In this document: in pieces, positions 1 through 7,990 of the stretch
How the letters are laid out: each line of letters starts with the position of its first letter
Position numbering within the stretch: the first letter of the stretch is position 1
Assembly: GCA_964581385.1 (NCBI GenBank)
Contig: CAZOOK010000005.1
Coordinates: 136,559-200,558, forward strand
Reading direction: 5' to 3'
Source of the DNA: CAZOOK01 sp964581385
Lineage (GTDB): Bacteria > Pseudomonadota > Gammaproteobacteria > Nevskiales > Nevskiaceae
DNA: 64,000 bases
Translations under genes and position numbers: made by a program
The notes under the pieces: model-generated
Seen by the model: only the letters and a program-made list of their open reading frames with translations
Told to the model about the DNA's origin: nothing
Databases searched by the model: none

Positions 1-112
1 ACGAGCGGAGTAGTTTCCAGGAGTTATTTTGGATGGGATTGTGCCACTCGATCGTGCCGCACGCTCGGCGCTCGATCACGAGATGTACGATAAAACACCT
101 GCAATTTGCATC

Positions 113-124
113 TCACCGCGGTGA
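113..124. promoter_or_regulatory. 12-bp perfect palindrome upstream of the lasso locus
   Basis: A perfect palindrome (TCACCGCGGTGA) lies about 115 nt before the likely start of the first lasso gene, next to an AT-rich stretch (AAAAATTTTTT near 155-165). It could be a regulator half-site pair. No -35/-10 pair stands out clearly, and palindromes this short occur by chance. The rest of 1-237 shows no gene I can support. Confidence 0.2.
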
Positions 125-237
125 TCGATAGGCTTCCGACCAGTCGGCTACTACTAAAAATTTTTTGTCTTGGCCAGCGAATCGGCTCCAGTCCCGGCGA
201 AGCCCGCAAAGGACGACAAGAAAGGACTTATCGACAG

Positions 238-1155
238 ATGATGCACCATGCGCATATTGCTGGCTTGTCGATCAGTTCGGATCTTGAGCTTCCGGGTATC
301 CGAGCGGCGGCTGACCCTGACGCTCGGCCCGACGTAATTGTGCGTCGCGGAGCGGTCCCCGTAGCCCTGCCGGAAGGGAAAACGATCGGGCCGACCTTGC
401 AGATGGCGGCCGGTCATCTTCTGCTCTCGATTCCCAAAGTCGCGCGCCTGCTAGTCAGCACCGGTAACACCATCACGGTCGACATCGAAGAGGGCGTGCC
501 GGAAACCGATGTCGGCATCTTCCTGGTCGGCTCTGTCTTTGGCATGCTGCTTCATCAGCGCGGGTGCATCGTCCTTCACGCCAGCGCCGTCGAAGTGAAT
601 GGCCGTGCCGTTTTGTTCTGCGGACCTTCTGGTGCCGGCAAGTCAACGATAGCCGCCGCGCTGAATGAACAAGGGCATCATTTCGTCACCGACGACGTCT
701 GCGCCATCGCGCTGGATCGGGACAACCGCCCTATCGTGCGATCCGACGGCCGCCGGCTCAAACTCTGGGATGATGCGATAAAAGAACTATCGCTGGACAA
801 CCGCCAGCAACAGCCGGTGCGCAGTACGCTAAAAAAATACTACGTGCCACCTCGCGAAGCCAAAGACGATGATGCGATCCCGCTGGCCGGGATCTACATT
901 CTGAAGCAGACGAGTTCCACCGATCCGGCCGGAATCGAAAAGCTCAGCTCGCTTGACGCTTTGACGCAAATCCGCCTCAATGCATATCGGCCACGGCTGC
1001 TGGCAGCCATGGGAACCGACCAGACCTATCTAACGCAGTGCGCCGCGATCGTCAAACACGCCGCGGTGTTTGATTTCACGCGTCAGTGGGGTTTTGAAAA
1101 TCTGCAGGAAATCGTCGATATGCTCAGAATTCACTGGTCGCCTGAACGGCGGTAA
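238..1155 (+). CDS. HPr-kinase-like lasso peptide kinase
   Basis: This 305-residue protein resembles the C-terminal catalytic domain of HPr kinase/phosphorylase. It has a Walker A loop GPSGAGKST near residues 129-137, followed by a TDDVCAI segment that matches the metal-binding acidic pair of the family. HPrK-like proteins beside B1/B2 genes are known in paeninodin-type clusters, where they phosphorylate the C-terminal Ser of the precursor; the precursor encoded at 3052 also ends in Ser. The reading frame is open back to 106, but ATG 238 follows an AAGAAAGGA element and begins the family-like MMHHAHIAGLSI segment, so I place the start there. It is probably the first gene of the operon, with only 3 nt to the sulfotransferase. 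The kinase assignment is firm as a family; the peptide substrate is inferred from context. Confidence 0.8.
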   Translation: MMHHAHIAGLSISSDLELPGIRAAADPDARPDVIVRRGAVPVALPEGKTIGPTLQMAAGHLLLSIPKVARLLVSTGNTITVDIEEGVPETDVGIFLVGSVFGMLLHQRGCIVLHASAVEVNGRAVLFCGPSGAGKSTIAAALNEQGHHFVTDDVCAIALDRDNRPIVRSDGRRLKLWDDAIKELSLDNRQQQPVRSTLKKYYVPPREAKDDDAIPLAGIYILKQTSSTDPAGIEKLSSLDALTQIRLNAYRPRLLAAMGTDQTYLTQCAAIVKHAAVFDFTRQWGFENLQEIVDMLRIHWSPERR

Positions 1156-1158
1156 GAC

Positions 1159-2073
1159 GTGGCGGACATTATCTGGCTGGCCTCTTATCCAAGATCCGGC
1201 AACACCTGGTTCCGGATATTCCTGTCGAATCTGTTGCATCCCTCTGACTGTCCGGTCAACATCAACGGCCTCCCCGAGCGGAATACCATCGCCAGCGCAC
1301 GCGATGTCTTCGACGAGATCACCTGCCTTTGTGCCGGGGACCTGACATTCGACGAGATCGACCGGCTTCGTCCGCGCGTTTATGAAACGATGGCAGCGGA
1401 GTCAAAAAAACGTCTGTATCTGAAGATACACGATGCCTACACGCTGACACCCGATGGGGAACCGCTGGTCAGTACAACTGCCACAGCCGGAGTAATTTAT
1501 ATCGTACGCAATCCACTGGATGTCGCGATCTCCCGCGCGCATCACACCAGCTGTTCAATCGACAAGGCCATCGATGAAATGGCCAATATGGAAAGCATGC
1601 TGATGGGCTCGCACTGCAAGCTGGGCAAGCAGTTGCGTCAGCGCCTGCTCGGCTGGTCAGGCCATGTCGCAAGCTGGCTGGGTGCACCTGGTGTTCCGAT
1701 CCATGTCGTCCACTACGAGGACATGCAGGCGAGGCCGCTGGAAGTCTTCCACGCCGCCGCCCGCTTTGCAGGCATCGACTGCGACGCGGATGCCGTTCGC
1801 ACGGCCGTCGAACGGTCAAGCTTCCAGGAGCTGCAAAAACAGGAACGGCGGGGTGGCTTCCGGGAGCGACTGCCGCAAACCGCAGTCTTTTTTCGCGCCG
1901 GCAAAGTCGGTGGTTGGCGCCAGACCTTGAGTCCCAAACAAGTGGATCGGATCATTCAAGACCACGGTGCGGCAATGCGTAGACTCGGCTATTTTGATGC
2001 GGATGGAGATGTCATCGACGAGCACCACGCCGATCGCGGCAGCATGGAACCGTCAGTGACCATCGATGTATGA
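1159..2073 (+). CDS. PAPS-dependent sulfotransferase, lasso-cluster associated
   Basis: This 304-residue protein is a cytosolic-type sulfotransferase. The 5'-phosphosulfate binding loop YPRSGNTW lies at residues 10-17, and the 3'-phosphate binding segment IYIVRNPLDVAIS lies near residue 115. The family transfers sulfate from PAPS to a hydroxyl or amine. Translation starts at GTG, 3 nt after the kinase stop, so the two are surely co-transcribed. Sulfotransferases are an occasional accessory of proteobacterial lasso clusters. The likely acceptor is a Ser/Thr side chain of the lasso peptide or a group added to it, but the sequence does not prove this. Confidence 0.85.
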   Translation: MADIIWLASYPRSGNTWFRIFLSNLLHPSDCPVNINGLPERNTIASARDVFDEITCLCAGDLTFDEIDRLRPRVYETMAAESKKRLYLKIHDAYTLTPDGEPLVSTTATAGVIYIVRNPLDVAISRAHHTSCSIDKAIDEMANMESMLMGSHCKLGKQLRQRLLGWSGHVASWLGAPGVPIHVVHYEDMQARPLEVFHAAARFAGIDCDADAVRTAVERSSFQELQKQERRGGFRERLPQTAVFFRAGKVGGWRQTLSPKQVDRIIQDHGAAMRRLGYFDADGDVIDEHHADRGSMEPSVTIDV

Positions 2074-2097
2074 CCTACAACATATAGAGAACCGTTC

Positions 2098-2406
2098 ATG
2101 GGAAACAATAAAATCTCGGTGAGCCTCGAAACCATCGTGCAGCGCAATGATTCCTTCCTGACCGCCGATATTGGCGGCGAGCTGGTCATGATGAGCGTAG
2201 AGCACAACGGCTACCTGGGTCTCAACGCAATGGGTGCCGAAATCTGGGGACGCACCATGCGCCCGATCCGGGTTTCCGCGCTTTGCAACGCGCTGCAAAG
2301 CGACTTCACGGTGAACCCGGAAACCTGCAAAACCGAAGTTCTTGGGTTTTTGAACGAACTCCTGGCGCACGGACTGATGCAGATAGCCGATGAAGCGGTT
2401 GCGTAA
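2098..2406 (+). CDS. Lasso peptide RRE protein B1 (PqqD family)
   Basis: This 102-residue PqqD-like protein corresponds to the RiPP recognition element of split-B lasso systems. It binds the leader peptide and delivers it to the B2 protease. The fold signature is visible: a first strand pair (ISVSLETIVQRN), then LVMMSVEHNGYLGLNAMGAEIW, the 'x-Y-x-x-L-N-x-x-G-x-x-I-W' pattern of PqqD proteins, then two helices. It overlaps B2 by 17 nt in another frame, which implies coupled synthesis. The leader of the precursor at 3052 carries a WxxPxL motif that fits the usual YxxPxL recognition element. Confidence 0.9.
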   Translation: MGNNKISVSLETIVQRNDSFLTADIGGELVMMSVEHNGYLGLNAMGAEIWGRTMRPIRVSALCNALQSDFTVNPETCKTEVLGFLNELLAHGLMQIADEAVA

Positions 2407-2836
2407 ATTTCTGGCTTTGCCCGGGTCCGATCGACGACTGTTGATCGAAGCGACGTTGCTGCTCGGGGTCGCGCGCGCATGCGTTATCGCCGTCCCGTTC
2501 CGCTGGACCGCCCACTGGCTAGGCACGCATATGACGGAGACATTGCGCACCGATCTTCCCCCCGAACAGGCCGCGACAGTCCGCCGGATCCGTTGGAGCA
2601 TTGCCCTTGCCGCACGGCACGTGCCTTGGCAAGCCGTTTGTCTACCTCAATCTATAGCTGCGAAAGCGATGCTGATGCACCGCGATATTCCATCAACCCT
2701 CTATTTTGGCGTGCGCAAATCGATGAATGGGGCTTCGCCCGGCTTCGACGCGCACGCCTGGGTGCGCGCCGGTGCCATCGAAGTGACAAGTGGCGGAAAA
2801 CCGGATGATTTCACCGTGGTTGCGATGTTTGGATGA
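2390..2836 (+). CDS. Lasso peptide leader peptidase B2
   Basis: This 148-residue protein matches the transglutaminase-like cysteine protease (McjB C-terminal-like) of lasso systems, which removes the leader from the precursor. Catalytic Cys84 sits in WQAVCLPQS and His122 in DAHAWV, the order and spacing expected for the family. The N-terminal half is a helical region normal for stand-alone B2. It starts inside the end of B1. The 215 nt that follow before the precursor hold no convincing gene. Confidence 0.9.
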   Translation: MKRLRKFLALPGSDRRLLIEATLLLGVARACVIAVPFRWTAHWLGTHMTETLRTDLPPEQAATVRRIRWSIALAARHVPWQAVCLPQSIAAKAMLMHRDIPSTLYFGVRKSMNGASPGFDAHAWVRAGAIEVTSGGKPDDFTVVAMFG

Positions 2837-3051
2837 GCTCGTACAACCGCGTTGTTGTTATCTGGCCTAAGGGAACATGGTGGTGTCCCGGGAAAGTCGG
2901 AACGGACGTCGGAGCTCCCTCCCAGAAACGCTGGATCGCAGCCGGGATTTGCAGCATTTGCCAAGTGTTGGTACTCTCGGTCAGTTGTTCCCGTATGGGA
3001 TATTCGCGGCACTTGAATCTCGTCGTTCGATGATCAGCGGAGGATTGCAAC

Positions 3052-3216
3052 ATGTTGGAAAACGATTCGAACAGCAGTGAAATCTCCCAGGAAAATGGGA
3101 CGATCCCCAAGAAGACCTGGACATCCCCCGCGCTGATCAAACCATCGATTGACTTGACGCAGGGCAAAGCCGCTAGCGCCGCAGAAATAAGTGCGGGCTT
3201 AGGCACCGCGTCTTAA
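3052..3216 (+). CDS. Lasso peptide precursor A (54 aa)
   Basis: This short gene is preceded by a strong SD (GGAGG, 8 nt before ATG). The product has a 37-residue leader ending in DLTQ and a 17-residue core GKAASAAEISAGLGTAS. Diagnostic features are Thr36 at position -2, Gly38 as core residue 1 and Glu45 as core residue 8, which predict a Gly1-Glu8 isopeptide ring with a 9-residue loop/tail. The leader motif W23-T-S-P26-A-L28 fits the YxxPxL element bound by the RRE protein. The core ends in Ser, the residue phosphorylated by paeninodin-type kinases. The gene lies between B2 and the cyclase and is closed by a hairpin terminator. The ring assignment is inferred from family rules; plug residues are not obvious because the tail has no bulky aromatic side chain. 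Confidence 0.88.
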   Translation: MLENDSNSSEISQENGTIPKKTWTSPALIKPSIDLTQGKAASAAEISAGLGTAS

Positions 3217-3230
3217 AACGCAGCGTGGTA

Positions 3231-3256
3231 AAGGCCGGCTAAATAGCCGGCTTTTG
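3231..3256 (+). terminator. Hairpin terminator after the lasso precursor
   Basis: GCCGGCTA (3234-3241) pairs perfectly with TAGCCGGC (3244-3251) and is followed by TTTT. It sits 15 nt after the precursor stop. It may end or attenuate transcription before the ATP-grasp and cyclase genes, leaving the precursor mRNA more abundant than the enzyme mRNA. Confidence 0.7.
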
Positions 3257-3405
3257 CTTGATGCTAATGCTGCTCGGCCTGAAATTCCCCCCGATCGCAA
3301 CTTAACAGGGTCTGGTGTTTAAGCCAGTTCTTTGCCTGAGCAAAGCATTCGAGAGTTGTATAGCCAGGCTTTATCCGTGGACCAATTGCCGGCTCTCCAG
3401 GCAAC

Positions 3406-4638
3406 ATGCTTGAACTGGTACCTCGCCTGAGCATTGTTTCCATCCGTTTCGCACGCCTGCGCAGACTTGGTCATCTGGGTTTCCCATTCACACTCGGCCG
3501 CGAAGAATCGATTCCGATGCGAAAAATCGGTTCGATCGCTCGGCATGCACTACCGGGCAGCAGCAGCCGTTGGGGACGGCCTATTAATCGCGCAGTGATG
3601 CTGGTGTTATGGCCCGCAGGGGCGGCATCAGACATCCTGCGGATGATGCGCAGTACCCCCCCATCCGAACAGGCGGCAAGCGGTTGGGGCCGGATATGTC
3701 GCGGCTTCGATGCCTATCGCCTTGCCATCACGCATAACATTCCGCCGCTTGAATATCACCTTTACGAATTGCATCGCGCCGAACAGCGCGCACGGATGGG
3801 CGAATACCTCTATTGGACCGAAGTCCAAATTCACGACTGGCTGAACAGGAAACAAGGAGCCGACTCAGCACTAGTTCAGGACAAAAATCGATTCGCCGCG
3901 CAATGCGCGCGCTTCGAGCTTCCGCACGTTCCGACGCTCGCCGTTTTTGAAAAGGGAAAACAAGCCCTGCCCGAAATTCCCTTCATGCCCAACGTACCAG
4001 CACTCTGGATCAAAGATCTGCATGGTACCGGCGGCTCCGGCGCACAACGTTTTTTCAGGGAGAATGAAAGCTATCGGGACAGCAAAGGCAATCAGTGGAC
4101 TCCGCAACAACTCGTTGAAATGTTGCAGTCGCGCACTTGCATTGTTCAGCCCTGTATTTTCAATCATCCCGTCATTGCCAACATCAGCAATGACAAACTC
4201 GCTTCCCTGCGTGTCATTACTGGCATTCATCGTAACGGTATCGCGGAGGTGATCGGATGCGTGTTTTATTTGCCGCATGGCAACCGGCTCACTTCGGTGG
4301 CTGGAATCACTTGTGCGATCGACTCTGAAACCGGCCGGATCGAGCGGGCAATTTTTCTTGGTCACGGCAACGCGGATCTCGACCGCCATCCAGATACGGG
4401 AAAACCCATCGCGGGTACCGTACTGCCGTTCTGGTCGCAAAGCCTGGAGTTGGCGCGACGTGCCCACGAAACGGCCTTTGCCCCGTTCGTTACTCTTGGC
4501 TGGGATATCGCTCTCACACCGGAAGGACCCGTACTGCTCGAAACCAATAAAGGGTGGGGGCCCATGCACTATCAGATCGTGTATCGTCGGCCACTTGGAC
4601 AAACTCGTTTCCCGGCAATCGTCTCGCAATACCTTTAA
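3406..4638 (+). CDS. Sugar-transfer-associated ATP-grasp protein in the lasso locus
   Basis: This protein of up to 410 residues has an ATP-grasp fold of the type often found beside sugar-transfer genes. The C-terminal signature LGWDIALTPEGPVLLETNKGWG carries the Mg-ligand Glu and Asn. Upstream, PALWIKDLHGTGGSGAQRFF looks like the ATP-binding lysine and flexible glycine loop. ATP-grasp enzymes join a carboxylate to an amine or thiol through an acyl phosphate. It lies between the precursor and the cyclase and ends 7 nt before the cyclase, so it probably belongs to this pathway. A tailoring ligation is possible, but no substrate can be read from the sequence. ATG 3517 (MRKIGSIARH) is a credible alternative start because the first 37 residues look poorly conserved. 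Confidence 0.75.
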   Translation: MLELVPRLSIVSIRFARLRRLGHLGFPFTLGREESIPMRKIGSIARHALPGSSSRWGRPINRAVMLVLWPAGAASDILRMMRSTPPSEQAASGWGRICRGFDAYRLAITHNIPPLEYHLYELHRAEQRARMGEYLYWTEVQIHDWLNRKQGADSALVQDKNRFAAQCARFELPHVPTLAVFEKGKQALPEIPFMPNVPALWIKDLHGTGGSGAQRFFRENESYRDSKGNQWTPQQLVEMLQSRTCIVQPCIFNHPVIANISNDKLASLRVITGIHRNGIAEVIGCVFYLPHGNRLTSVAGITCAIDSETGRIERAIFLGHGNADLDRHPDTGKPIAGTVLPFWSQSLELARRAHETAFAPFVTLGWDIALTPEGPVLLETNKGWGPMHYQIVYRRPLGQTRFPAIVSQYL

Positions 4639-4645
4639 GGTTCCG

Positions 4646-6580
4646 ATGCAGCTCATTTGCGGCGTCTATCATCTGAATGGCCGATCCGTCGCAGAGACAC
4701 CGATCACGGCCATGATCGCCGCCATGGTCGAACCGCATCTGAAACCGGTTACACGTGTGTGGCAGCACAACTCGGTCGCTCTCGCAGTGCTCGATTTCCC
4801 GGCGCCCGGTCTTTCCGCGCCGCCCGCAAACTTGCCGACTGGCGAGAGCGCAACGGTGCTGGCCGCGGATCTTCGCCTTCATGAACGCCAGGAGGTATTC
4901 GACGAACTGCATCTCCACGCGGCGAATCACGTCGGCATTTCCGACGAAGCACTGACGCTGCGCGCGATCGAGCGGTGGGGTGATGATGCGGGCCCGCATC
5001 TGCTCGGCGATTTCGCCATGGCCGCATGGGATCCCGGGACGAAGCGACTCCTGTGTGCACGGGACAGTTCGGGCGTACGCCCCTTCTTCTACACCTACCG
5101 GCCAGGCGAGTTGTTTGCCTTCGCATCGCTACCGCGCGCACTGCATCAAACCGGGTTCGCAACACCCGCCTTGAACGAGGCTTTTTTTCTGGCGAGGATG
5201 GCTGCATTAGGACCCTCCCCGCAACAATCCTTGTTTCGCGATATTCGGCGCCTGCCTGCTGCTCATAGCCTTGTGGTCTCTCGCGATGGATTGAGCCAGC
5301 GGCGCTATTGGCACCCTACCAACACCGGAAACGGTCATCGCAGATGGACGCCAGAGGAAGCCGCCGAAGGTCTCTACGAAAGGGTTCGTCGCGCCGTAGA
5401 GTGCCGACTTCCACTTGACTCACCTGTGGCTACGCATCTCAGCGGCGGTCTTGACTCATCGGCAATCACCGTCTTGGCGGCACGCACGATGCGGGAGCGT
5501 CCTCAACCGATCCTGGCGTACTCCTTCCTAGCCACGCAACCTGTAGACATGGTGCTGCGTGACGAGCAGCCCTATGTTGACGCCGTGCTCGCTCAGGAAG
5601 CAGGGATCGTATGGACTCCCATCTATCGGGAACCGCTGAAAGACGCCATCCGCCCACAGATAGACGTGGACCAGCCGGTTTCGATCAATATCGATCATCC
5701 GGAACAGAGAATCTGCGCTCATGCCGTTGCGAACGGCGCTTCCGTTATTCTCTCCGGCTGGGGTGGCGATGAAGGTGCGACCTTCAACGGCCGCGGAACC
5801 CTTGCTGAATCATTGTGGCGTGGGAAATGGCGTCATGCTGTCTCAGAAACTGCCGCGATAGCACGGCGAAGAAATGGGGCTCCGTTCTCTGTTTTCCGCG
5901 GCGAAGTATTACCGTATGTCCTGCCGGATATGCTGCAACGCGGCCTCGCTCGAATCAGAGGCAAGACTTTGAATGCAGCAGTCGGCATGCGGGCCGCCAT
6001 TTCCCCGTTAGCCTTACGCAAAATTCCCATCAATGGACTCAACATCGGCGCTGACGGCCGGCGTAATCGCTTCGCGCTTCTGACCAACCAACACCTTAGC
6101 CAGCGCGCAGAGGAATGGGCACTGATCGGTGCACGACACGGCGTAGCCTTCACCTTCCCAATGCTGGATCGCCGCGTGATTGAATTCGCGCTTGTACTTC
6201 CGAGCGACCTGTTCATCCGCGGTGGGTGGAAACGACGACCGTTTCGAGATGCCATGTCGTCGGTACTGCCGGAGCAGGTCTTGTGGCGGCATCAAAAGTA
6301 CTCGCCTTTTCCATGCTTGGCGCTGGATCTGGCAGAAAAGCGTCACTTCGTGATAGCACGCGTGGATGAATTGCGCCAGCGCGCCCGTGTCGCGGAATTA
6401 TTCGATCTCGATGCAATTGCAGACCTGATCCAAAAAAGCCCCTCGCCAGCCGAAGTCCGACGTCAAGCCATAATAGAGGATGGGAGAGGCACACAACTGA
6501 CGAGCCCACATATTGCGCTGATCCGAATCCTGCAATCCGCAACCTACATCGAACAACATCATTCTGGCACTAGGGCTTGA
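4646..6580 (+). CDS. Lasso cyclase C (asparagine-synthetase-like)
   Basis: This 644-residue protein combines an N-terminal glutamine-amidotransferase-like domain with an asparagine synthase B domain. The PP-loop SGGLDSSAI is clear. In lasso systems this enzyme adenylates the Glu/Asp side chain of the core and closes the macrolactam while the tail is threaded. The N-terminus (MQLICGVYHL) lacks the Cys2 nucleophile needed for glutamine hydrolysis, as expected for a cyclase that uses the peptide amine. The frame is open far upstream, but ATG 4646 follows TTAAGG and comes 7 nt after the ATP-grasp stop. Its place between precursor and nucleotidyltransferase genes supports the role. Confidence 0.9.
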   Translation: MQLICGVYHLNGRSVAETPITAMIAAMVEPHLKPVTRVWQHNSVALAVLDFPAPGLSAPPANLPTGESATVLAADLRLHERQEVFDELHLHAANHVGISDEALTLRAIERWGDDAGPHLLGDFAMAAWDPGTKRLLCARDSSGVRPFFYTYRPGELFAFASLPRALHQTGFATPALNEAFFLARMAALGPSPQQSLFRDIRRLPAAHSLVVSRDGLSQRRYWHPTNTGNGHRRWTPEEAAEGLYERVRRAVECRLPLDSPVATHLSGGLDSSAITVLAARTMRERPQPILAYSFLATQPVDMVLRDEQPYVDAVLAQEAGIVWTPIYREPLKDAIRPQIDVDQPVSINIDHPEQRICAHAVANGASVILSGWGGDEGATFNGRGTLAESLWRGKWRHAVSETAAIARRRNGAPFSVFRGEVLPYVLPDMLQRGLARIRGKTLNAAVGMRAAISPLALRKIPINGLNIGADGRRNRFALLTNQHLSQRAEEWALIGARHGVAFTFPMLDRRVIEFALVLPSDLFIRGGWKRRPFRDAMSSVLPEQVLWRHQKYSPFPCLALDLAEKRHFVIARVDELRQRARVAELFDLDAIADLIQKSPSPAEVRRQAIIEDGRGTQLTSPHIALIRILQSATYIEQHHSGTRA

Positions 6581-6586
6581 TCCAGG

Positions 6587-6706
6587 ATGATTTACGTCAA
6601 TGCTACGGATGAAGGACAGTTGCCAGAAACCGGCTATTACAGTGCGATTCTGGGAATGAGACCTCTTACATCCGCACTTGGTAGGGACAAGTGGGCTTGC
6701 TCATGA
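6587..6706 (+). CDS. Small ORF (39 aa) coupled to the nucleotidyltransferase gene
   Basis: An ATG six nt after the cyclase stop opens a 39-codon frame that ends in TGA overlapping the next ATG (ATGA at 6703). The product starts MIYVNATDEGQLPETG and ends GRDKWACS. It fills the whole gap between the two genes, which suggests a real small gene or a translational-coupling ORF. It lacks the Thr(-2)/Gly core layout of a lasso precursor. I recognise no family. Confidence 0.3.
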   Translation: MIYVNATDEGQLPETGYYSAILGMRPLTSALGRDKWACS

Positions 6707-7884
6707 TCGACCAAAGTGACTTTTCGCTATTAGCGGCGGTTTCTTACTCGTTACCCGAGCTATGGCCGTTACAATTTAAAAGCATCAGCGCCGCACTCGC
6801 CGAGCAGCCATCCCCCGAAGCCTTTCTTAACCTCGTTGAACGTCATCGTGTTCCAGCACTTGCCGAGCGCGCGCTATCCAGGTACACGAATGAATCAGGA
6901 CAAAGCCTGCCTTGGCTGACATCACTCCGCCCGCTTGCACACCGTTGCCAACTGAACAATCTGCGCTATCACGCCGAACTTTTGCGGCTGCAGGCCGCAT
7001 TTCGAAACGCCGAACTACCCGTGCTAGCCCTCAAAGGGACGGAGATGTCGTTACGTTTGTACGGAGATATCGGGCTTCGGCACCAAAGGGACATCGATTT
7101 GATCGTGTCTCCAAACCAGATCCCAGCTGCCTTTGATCTTTTGGAGAAATCAGGGTACGAAATAGACCTGCCATCCCACATCAGACGTTCAAATCTGTTG
7201 CGCCTGGTTCCTGCATTTGCCTATGAAATAAATTGCCGTCATCGTCAATCGGGAATGCTCGTCGAACTTCACTGGCGCTTTGAACGTGTCAGGAACTCAA
7301 GGTACGAACCGATCTGGTGGCGGATGATGCTTTCAGAAGCGGAACGACCCTACGCGCAAATTCTTTATCTGTGCCTACACGGAACCATGCACGGTTGGAG
7401 TCGGCTGAAGTGGCTGGGAGACCTGCACGTGCTGTTCGCACGATTACAGGAGAAAGAATGGCCAAACCTGCTCGCAGCGTCCAAAGAATTGCGTCTTGAC
7501 GCAGTACTTGCAGAAGTCCTTCTGTTAATCAGTCAGGCATTCGGTTCCACTTTGAATATGGCGGAGAATGCCATCGTCGATCGTTATCATGATGAGGTAA
7601 GAAGTAACATGGGTATCGTGCTACGGCGCCTACAATTAGCCGACGTGGAACTCACGCGCCCGAGATTGCGGCTCTTGCTGCAAAATCTCCGGTTGCAAAT
7701 ACACCCAGCCTCCCGTCATACGCTATACGAACGAGCGGAACACTGGCTGAGGTCCTTGTGTTTAGGTCTGGACGATATCAAAGTCGTTCGTCTTCCAGTC
7801 GCCTTGGTGTGGCTGTATCCGTTCATTCGGCCTTTCAGATATCTCCGCCTTTACTTACATCGACAACGAGCAGGTATTGCGTAG
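6703..7884 (+). CDS. Nucleotidyltransferase-family protein, lasso tailoring
   Basis: This 393-residue protein belongs to the uncharacterised nucleotidyltransferase family often found in lasso clusters with kinases. The signature runs LPVLALKGTEMSLRLYGD, then RHQRDIDLIV, giving the Asp-x-Asp metal site of the polymerase-beta-like fold. Related proteins beside HPrK-like kinases (the pseudomycoidin type) are linked to extending the C-terminal phosphate with sugars. ATG 6703 overlaps the 39-codon ORF by 4 nt; GTG 6691 is an alternative start. It is the last gene of the lasso set, followed by 106 nt containing a small CACACG/CGTGTG hairpin and then the glycan cluster. Confidence 0.75.
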   Translation: MIDQSDFSLLAAVSYSLPELWPLQFKSISAALAEQPSPEAFLNLVERHRVPALAERALSRYTNESGQSLPWLTSLRPLAHRCQLNNLRYHAELLRLQAAFRNAELPVLALKGTEMSLRLYGDIGLRHQRDIDLIVSPNQIPAAFDLLEKSGYEIDLPSHIRRSNLLRLVPAFAYEINCRHRQSGMLVELHWRFERVRNSRYEPIWWRMMLSEAERPYAQILYLCLHGTMHGWSRLKWLGDLHVLFARLQEKEWPNLLAASKELRLDAVLAEVLLLISQAFGSTLNMAENAIVDRYHDEVRSNMGIVLRRLQLADVELTRPRLRLLLQNLRLQIHPASRHTLYERAEHWLRSLCLGLDDIKVVRLPVALVWLYPFIRPFRYLRLYLHRQRAGIA

Positions 7885-7990
7885 GCCTAAAGAACGAGTC
7901 TCAAGAAACACACTGACCTACCCTGGAACTGATCGGCACACGCGATTCGTGTGATCGGCGTGGGAATCAAATATTAGGAAGTAAGGGAAA

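Noticed and set aside
2833..3033. 66-codon frame after the lasso B2 gene, starting in an ATGA overlap
   Set aside because: Composition is unlike the neighbours, no motif is visible, and the stretch more likely holds the precursor's promoter.
3871..4656. Long antisense frame (261 codons) over the ATP-grasp gene
   Set aside because: It lies opposite a gene with clear ATP-grasp motifs; its translation has no recognisable domain.
6587..6706. The 39-codon ORF as a second lasso precursor
   Set aside because: No Thr(-2) followed by a Gly/Ala/Ser/Cys with Asp/Glu at 7-9, and no YxxPxL-like element.
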